Assembly (NCBI GenBank): GCA_047967505.1
Contig: CM106538.1
Origin: Dipteris shenzhenensis
Lineage: Eukaryota > Polypodiophyta > Polypodiopsida > Gleicheniales
Reading direction: 5' to 3' (one strand)
Length of the DNA stretch: 64,000 nt
In this document: piece by piece, positions 58,820 to 64,000 of the stretch
Position numbering within the stretch: the stretch's first letter is position 1
Layout of the letters: the number at the start of each line of letters is the position of its first letter
Notes under the pieces: generated by a model
Databases searched by the model: none
What the model was told of the DNA's origin: nothing
Seen by the model: only the letters and a program-made list of their open reading frames with translations
Translations under genes and position numbers: made by a program

Positions 58820-59500
58820 TCTAACCTATTGCGTACGCAAGAACTTCTAAGAATCAAGTTTTTATAAATTTGAATTTTTTTTCAAATCCGATCTTTTTCT
58901 CAAAAACTTGTGTGTACGCAACAACTTAAAAAACCATTTTAGCATTAAATCTTTTTTTCCACAAATTTTCCTCTTTAACTCAAACTCTCACAACCCCTCC
59001 CTACCTATTGCATACGCAACAACTTCAAAACAAAATTTAACACTCAAACCCTACCTATTGCGTACGCAACAACTTCAAAACAAAATTTAATCATAAATCT
59101 CTCAAAAAAACTCATCAACCAAAAAAAACAATCTATTACAAATTTCTCTCTCAACCTCAAAGCCACTCAAACCTCCCTACCTATTGCGTACGCAACAACT
59201 CCAAAACAAAATTCAATCATAAATCTCTCCAAAAAAACTCCTTTAAAAAAAAAAACAATCTATAACACATTTCTCTCTCAACCTCAAAAGCACTCAAACC
59301 TCCCTACCTATTGCGTACGTAACAACTTCAAAACAAAATTTTATCACAAATCCTCCAAAAAACTCTTCTCACTACACTTTATTACAAATATCTCTATCAA
59401 CCTCAAAACCACTCAAATGTCCTACTTATTGCGTATGCAACAACTTCAAAACAAAATTTAATCATAAATCTTTTCAAAAAACTCTTCTCACTACACTTTA
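58820..59500. repeat. Degenerate tandem array around TTGCGTACGCAA palindromes
   Basis: cctattgcgtacgcaacaac or a close variant occurs at about 58828, 59001, 59049, 59181, 59307 and 59428, separated by ttcaaaacaaaatttaatca, taaatctctc and similar text (spacing mostly 110-130 bp). A half-altered copy (gtgtgtacgcaacaac) lies at 58911. The core is a perfect 12-bp palindrome. Confidence 0.85.
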
Positions 59501-60030
59501 TTAATATAAGAAATCCATTTGTAATATTTTTACCCCATAATATAATAAATTTTTATTAACTAATGTTAAAATATAATTTTGCTAAAAATATATATTATTA
59601 ATCTATAAATTAATATAAATATTATATAATTATTATATAAATAAATATATAAATACATTAATTTAAGAAAAAAGTTGAAAGGAGATCTTCTAGCATATGT
59701 GCTTTATATAATACTTAGTCTTAAAACAATGAAGAATTAGTGAATATATTGCTCTTCTATACATTATTAACTTAAAAACTAATATAAATATAAATTAATT
59801 ATTATATAAATTTAAATAAATATATAAATAATTAATATTATACATTAATAACATTTAAAATTATGTAGATTATATACTAATAATCTTTCAATTTTAAAAA
59901 GTAGTCAATAAAAGAATTAAATTAATTTTAAAATTAAGAAAATATTAAAATTTACACACTTACTTTTAGCATGTATGCTTTTATTCCATGTGTATAATAC
60001 TTGTTAGTTAGTCGAAAAATGAAAAATTAG
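59500..60030. other. Very AT-rich stretch
   Basis: Almost only A and T (attatataaataaatatataa and similar); no gene or ordered repeat. Confidence 0.6.
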
Positions 60031-60033
60031 AAA

Positions 60034-60690
60034 ATGTATTTGTAAGGTAGGTATTTAAAACCATAGAATCTAGAAGACTACACTATCATTGCATCCATAT
60101 CATTTTTTTACTTTAGTAACCATCAGATATCCATGATTCCATGTGTATAATACTTGTTAGTTAGTCGAAAGAATGCAAAATTAGATAATGTATTTGTAAG
60201 GTAGGTATTTAAAACCATAGAATCTAGAAGGCTACAGTATCATTGCATCCATATCATTTTTTTTACTTTAGCAAGCACCAGATATCCATGGTATCCATGA
60301 TATGGAATACATATTTCTTAGAATGTCCATGATATGGAATATATATTTCTTCGAATATTTCTTATCAAATACTTTTTCATTTCTTCTCATACACCATGCA
60401 CTTGTTCCTAATCAGTGTGCATACATCACTTCTTCGAATCGGTGTGCTTTTAGCCTATGTACTTGTTCCTAATCAGTAGGATACTTTGAGTAGGTAGGCT
60501 TGTAACTACTTAAAGTAAAGCCTTTGCAAAGGATCGTACCTTTTGATACACCATGCAGCATGAATGTAAAAAAATATGAATCGGTGTGCTTTTAGCCTAT
60601 GTGCTTGTCCCTAATCAGTAGCATACTTTGACTAGGTAGACTTATACTTACTTAAAGTAAAGCCTTTGCAATGTATCGTACCTATAAACA
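60034..60690. repeat. Two tandem duplications of about 150 bp
   Basis: First pair: aatgtatttgtaaggtaggt plus atttaaaaccatagaatc at 60034 and 60187. Second pair: atcggtgtgcttttagcctatg plus cttgt..cctaatcagta at about 60438 and 60583. Confidence 0.8.
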
Positions 60691-60774
60691 AAACACTTTG
60701 GAAAGCATATAACATATAGTCTATATATATCTAAACTAAATACTTTAGAATGCATATTTTATATAGTCTATATA

Positions 60775-61195
60775 TCTTAAATCTTACACCCTAAATCTTA
60801 AATCCTAAAGTTTCCTAAATCTTAGGTTATATAATCTAAGCTCTTAAACTTATATAATAGTTATAATCCCTAAACCTTAAATCCTAATCCCTATAACTTA
60901 AATTCTAAAACCTAATTTTCAATTCTAAACCCTAGATTCTACACTCTAAGCTCATGATCTTATATACTAAACCTTAAAACCTAAATCCTAAACCTTAAAA
61001 CAATAATCATAAACCCTAAAAGCTAAACCCTAAACCCTATATTTTTAACCCTAAACCCTAAACCCTAAATCCTAAACCCTAAACCCTAAAAATATAATCA
61101 TAAACACTAAACCCTAAACACTAAATCTTAAATCCTAAGCCCTAAATCCTTAACCCTAAATACTAAACCCTAAACCCTATTAACCCTAAAATACA
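60775..61195. repeat. Degenerate telomere-type repeats (CCCTAAA)
   Basis: Many copies of ccctaaa, cctaaat and cttaaa, densest at 61015-61185 (taaccctaaaccctaaacc). The unit is that of plant telomeres, but copies are strongly diverged, so this is an interstitial array and not a chromosome end. Confidence 0.8.
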
Positions 61196-61204
61196 ATCAA
61201 AATT

Positions 61205-61985
61205 TTATGATTTTTCTCGATTTGTGCAACATGTTAGATATACCCCCAACCTGTTGCTTGAGCAACAGGTTGGGGGGTATATCCAACATGTTCCACAAAT
61301 CGAGAAAATTCTCGATTTGTGCAACAGGTTGGATATACCCTCCAACCTGTTGCTCAAGCAACAGGTTGGGGGGTATATCCAACGTGTTGCACAAATCAAG
61401 AAAATTCTCGATTTGTGCAACACGTTGGATATACTCCTTAACCTGTTGCTTGAGCAACAGGTTGGGGGTATATTATACCCCCAACCTGTTGCTCAAGCAA
61501 CAGGTTGAGGAGATATTATACCCCCAACCTGTTGCTCAAGCAATAGGTTGAGGAGTATATTAAACATGTTGCACAAATCGAGAATTTTCTTGATTTGTGC
61601 AATCAAGAACAGGTTGGGGGTATATCCAATCTGTTGCACAAATCAAGAAAATTCTCGATTTGTGCAACATGTTGGATATACTCCTCAACAGGTTGAGGGT
61701 ATATCCAACCTATTGCACAAATCAAGAAAATTCTCGATTTGTGCAACATGTTGGATATCCCCCAAGCAACAGGTTGGAGGCCTGTTGTTGGATATATCTC
61801 CCAACCTGTTGCTTGAGCAATAGGTTGGGGGTATATCCAGGGGGTATATCCAACCTGTTGCACAAATCTAGAATTTTCTCGATTTGTGCAACAGGTAGGA
61901 TATACCCCCCAACCTGTTGCTCAAGCAACAGGTTGGGGGTATATCTAACATGTTGCACAAATCGAGAAAAATCACATGTTGCACA
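61205..61985. repeat. Array of two alternating palindromes
   Basis: Palindrome 1: caacctgttgctt/gagcaacaggttg with ggtatat/atatacc flanks (centres near 61260, 61355, 61452, 61493, 61537, 61813, 61921). Palindrome 2: tgtgcacaaatc-gagaaaattctc-gatttgtgca type (gttgcacaaatcgag / ctcgatttgtgcaac; centres near 61307, 61402, 61578, 61648, 61730, 61872, 61965). They alternate about every 45-95 bp. Overlapping short frames on both strands (QQVGGYIQ and similar) are by-products. Confidence 0.92.
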
Positions 61986-61989
61986 AATC

Positions 61990-62723
61990 ATAGTGGCATG
62001 CTCACAGGTATCAAGGACATTATAGTAACAGATGTTGATGTAGAAAAGGTTTCTTGTGTTGCAAGTGACTCAAATATACTCACTAGTATAGAAGACTTGT
62101 CTTGTGTTGCAAGTGACTCGAACAGGCTCACTGGTATAGAAGACTTGTCATGTGTTGCAAGTGACTTGAACAGGCTCACTGGTATAGAAGATTTATCCTG
62201 TGTTGCAAGTGACTCGAACAGGCTCACTGGTATAGAAGACTTGTCTTGTGCTGCAAGTGACTCAAACATGCTTATTGATATAAAAGACAGAAGATGTGTT
62301 GAGAATAATAAGATGGGACCACAAAGAAAAATACACGCAAAGATCAATGGGATAAGTGATGCAATAACAGGAATTGATGATATTAGTGACAATGATCATG
62401 ATGTTACCACTCGAATACAAGGCAAAAGGGGCAGAGAATCTGAGAATATTTTTGCTAGCATGGTAGAGAATATAGATGGGAGAATCTTGAGTTATGAAGG
62501 AGAAATAGTTCAACCACAAAATTCAAGAGGCATTGGCAACAAATTGACATCAATGAACATGTCGACCAGATTGCAATTTCCAAGATATTATAAGGTAACA
62601 AATAATTCTCAAGCCTACACAGCATTTGATTATAAGATGAAGATTCAAGGGAAATGGATTCGAGGTTTGATGGTCTTACAACTAGAAAACGCAAGACGCT
62701 ATTTACAAAAAGAAAGTATGTGA
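61990..62723 (+). pseudogene. N-terminal part of a transposase-like protein with 16-residue repeats
   Basis: The open frame holds four to five tandem copies of a 48-bp unit encoding CVASDSNRLTGIEDLS (62055-62284). It is followed by a region of mixed charge (GPQRKIHAKINGISDAITGI, KRGRESENIFASMVENIDGR) and ends at 62723. A frameshift at about 62650 separates it from the next part, which continues in another frame. Its start merges with the palindrome array; MLTGIKDIIVTDVDVEKVSC (ATG at 61999) is the first plausible Met. Confidence 0.5.
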
Positions 62724-63769
62724 GTGTGAAGAGGCAAAGAATCATGGCATCAATTCCAGAACCAAAGAGACATGTGATGCTATCCGAGGAGAATATGGAA
62801 AGGATGCTTATGCGAGTTTGTTGCAAGAGACTTTGCATTAGAAAAGTTGGGAAAGATGATTGTGCAGCCATACGCCTTGGTATTTGGAGTAAGACAGTGC
62901 CTAATAGACATAACTATCTTCTTCAAGAGTTTTCATGCTTTCTTCATCAAGGCACTAATCAAGATTTGAGCACAGGACACTGTAAACCTAGATTGAAACT
63001 CATGGTTAATGGGAGACCCATTTGCAATCGAGGATATCAATGGTTAACTGGAGTATCACATGGCACATATTGGACCATCTGGGCAGAGGTGAAAGAAAAA
63101 GTTATTCATACAATTCATGGAAATACCTACAAGCTTAAATGCCATGGAAGCACTATAAATGCAACCGCAACATTAAAGCAAGTTCTCGAAGACCATGCAT
63201 TACCGTAGCCTCATCTTCAACAAACAATGCTAGATGGATGTGTCGAATGCCAACAACATCTTCCTTTGGGAATGACAAAGAAGGTCGTCCTAGAGACTGT
63301 CGATAAAACTTTAGAAGACAGAGACGAGAGCATGATTTCACGATCAACCTTGTACAAAATTTGGCGTAGAGATTTTTGCCATGTCAAGACACCATCAAAG
63401 CAAAGGATGTCAAAATGTAAGACATGTGATGAATTAAAAAATGCCATTGAACATAGTAAATGTGAGCAGCAACGAGGAAGATATATTAAATGGCGATCAA
63501 TCCATTTACGTCATGTGCAGGATGCTCGAAAGTTGTATGCTTCTTGGAGAGAGGAAGCTATTTCACATGTCGATAAGTCCATGTGCATCACCATTGATGG
63601 CATGGACCAGAATACAACCACTTTGCCACGATATAGACGTATCCCACTGGCATTGGAGGGCAAACGTGGACTAAAAACACACTTGTGTGGAGTATTAGTA
63701 CATGGATACCGAATTTTTTGTGATGTATGGATTGATAATTTGCATGACCATGGGGAGGTAGCAAGCTAA
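62654..63769 (+). pseudogene. Transposase-like protein (DUF7869-like), broken
   Basis: One register is open from 62654 to 63769 except for TAG at 63206-63208, where CAG is expected. Segments: MERMLMRVCCKRLCIRKVGK, YQWLTGVSHGTYWTIWAEVK, a Cys motif (CVECQQHLPLG, then SKCKTCDELKNAIEHSKCEQ) and a catalytic-looking segment SMCITIDGMDQNTTTLPRYR followed by LKTHLCGVLVHGYRIFCDVW. The DGMDQ plus GVxVHG pattern resembles plant, fungal and animal mobile-element proteins with a DUF7869 domain (from memory). The frame ends at a junction near 63765, so the C-terminus is missing. Confidence 0.55.
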
Positions 63770-64000
63770 GGGTGTCCACTTCCGGACCACTTTCGGGTGA
63801 GTGTGACACCCGCTCGAGTGAAAATACAAAGGTTTTGCTTCGGTCTCCAATACCTCGATCGAGGTATAAGCTCCAATGAAAATCACACACAAACACAACC
63901 GAGCCAAGCCAATACCTCGATCGAGGTACTGCACTTTTTCACCGGACCGAGCCTCCACCTCGATCGAGGCTTGCTGGCAAGCCAGCTATACATGCCACAT
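63770..64000. repeat. Unassigned repeat with three CCTCGATCGAGG palindromes
   Basis: tacctcgatcgaggta at 63851-63866 and 63913-63928, and cctcgatcgagg at 63958-63969. The segment begins with ggtgtc (63771) and gtgacacc (63803) facing each other. It truncates the preceding transposase-like frame and runs out of the window. Confidence 0.6.

Noticed and set aside
60775-61195. A chromosome end
   Set aside because: The telomere-type units are strongly diverged and followed by further sequence and genes.
61205-61985. CRISPR-like repeat array
   Set aside because: Repeats are palindromes of two kinds with no unique spacers, there are no cas genes, and the DNA is plant nuclear.

Overview
The window is repeat-rich nuclear DNA of a land plant. 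The evidence is Ty1/copia elements primed by initiator-Met tRNA (TGGTATCAGAGC), a CACTA (En/Spm) transposase with plant-type introns, a Tat-like LTR element with a TGGCGCC-type primer site, a Mutator-like insertion and degenerate CCCTAAA telomere-type repeats. The species cannot be told from the sequence. I see no ordinary single-copy cellular gene and no rRNA, tRNA or CRISPR.

Layout. 1-2.0 kb: decayed copia element A. 3.0-3.7 kb: CACTA transposase fragment fused at about 3716 to a copia RNase H end and LTR (to 4498). 4.5-10.2 kb: decayed unrecognised coding fragments and tandem repeats. 10.29-18.6 kb: copia element B, split by a nearly complete copia element C (12062-17590, target duplication agtgc). 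19.3-22.25 kb: CACTA element with a broken TNP2 gene. 23.8-38.6 kb (minus strand): an unrecognised open reading frame split by an 11.75-kb Tat-like LTR element (24926-36672, duplication accac). That element has gag, four zinc knuckles and a protease, but no reverse transcriptase, RNase H or integrase; two further long ORFs occupy the space. 38.8-40.46 kb: a C-rich/G-rich inverted low-complexity tract. 40468-58395: copia element D (minus strand, duplication gggcc), itself split by a 12.3-kb insertion (44098-56430) with about 57-bp terminal inverted repeats and a 10-bp duplication, the signature of a Mutator-like element. Inside it is an array of about seven hairpin-forming units (arms about 215 nt) separated by microsatellites. 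58.4-62.0 kb: purine tracts, arrays of TTGCGTACGCAA palindromes, telomere-like repeats and a dense array of two alternating palindromes. 62.0-63.77 kb: a broken transposase-like gene. 63.77-64.0 kb: another repeat with three CCTCGATCGAGG palindromes.

The nesting gives a relative history: copia B before C; copia D before the Mutator-like insertion; the unrecognised minus-strand ORF before the Tat-like element. Nearly all stop codons that can be compared between copies are C-to-T (or G-to-A) changes, consistent with silenced, cytosine-methylated DNA. The items most worth a second look are the hairpin array carried by the Mutator-like element, the polymerase-less Tat-like element and its extra ORFs, the ORF it interrupted, and the palindrome arrays at 58.8-62.0 kb.
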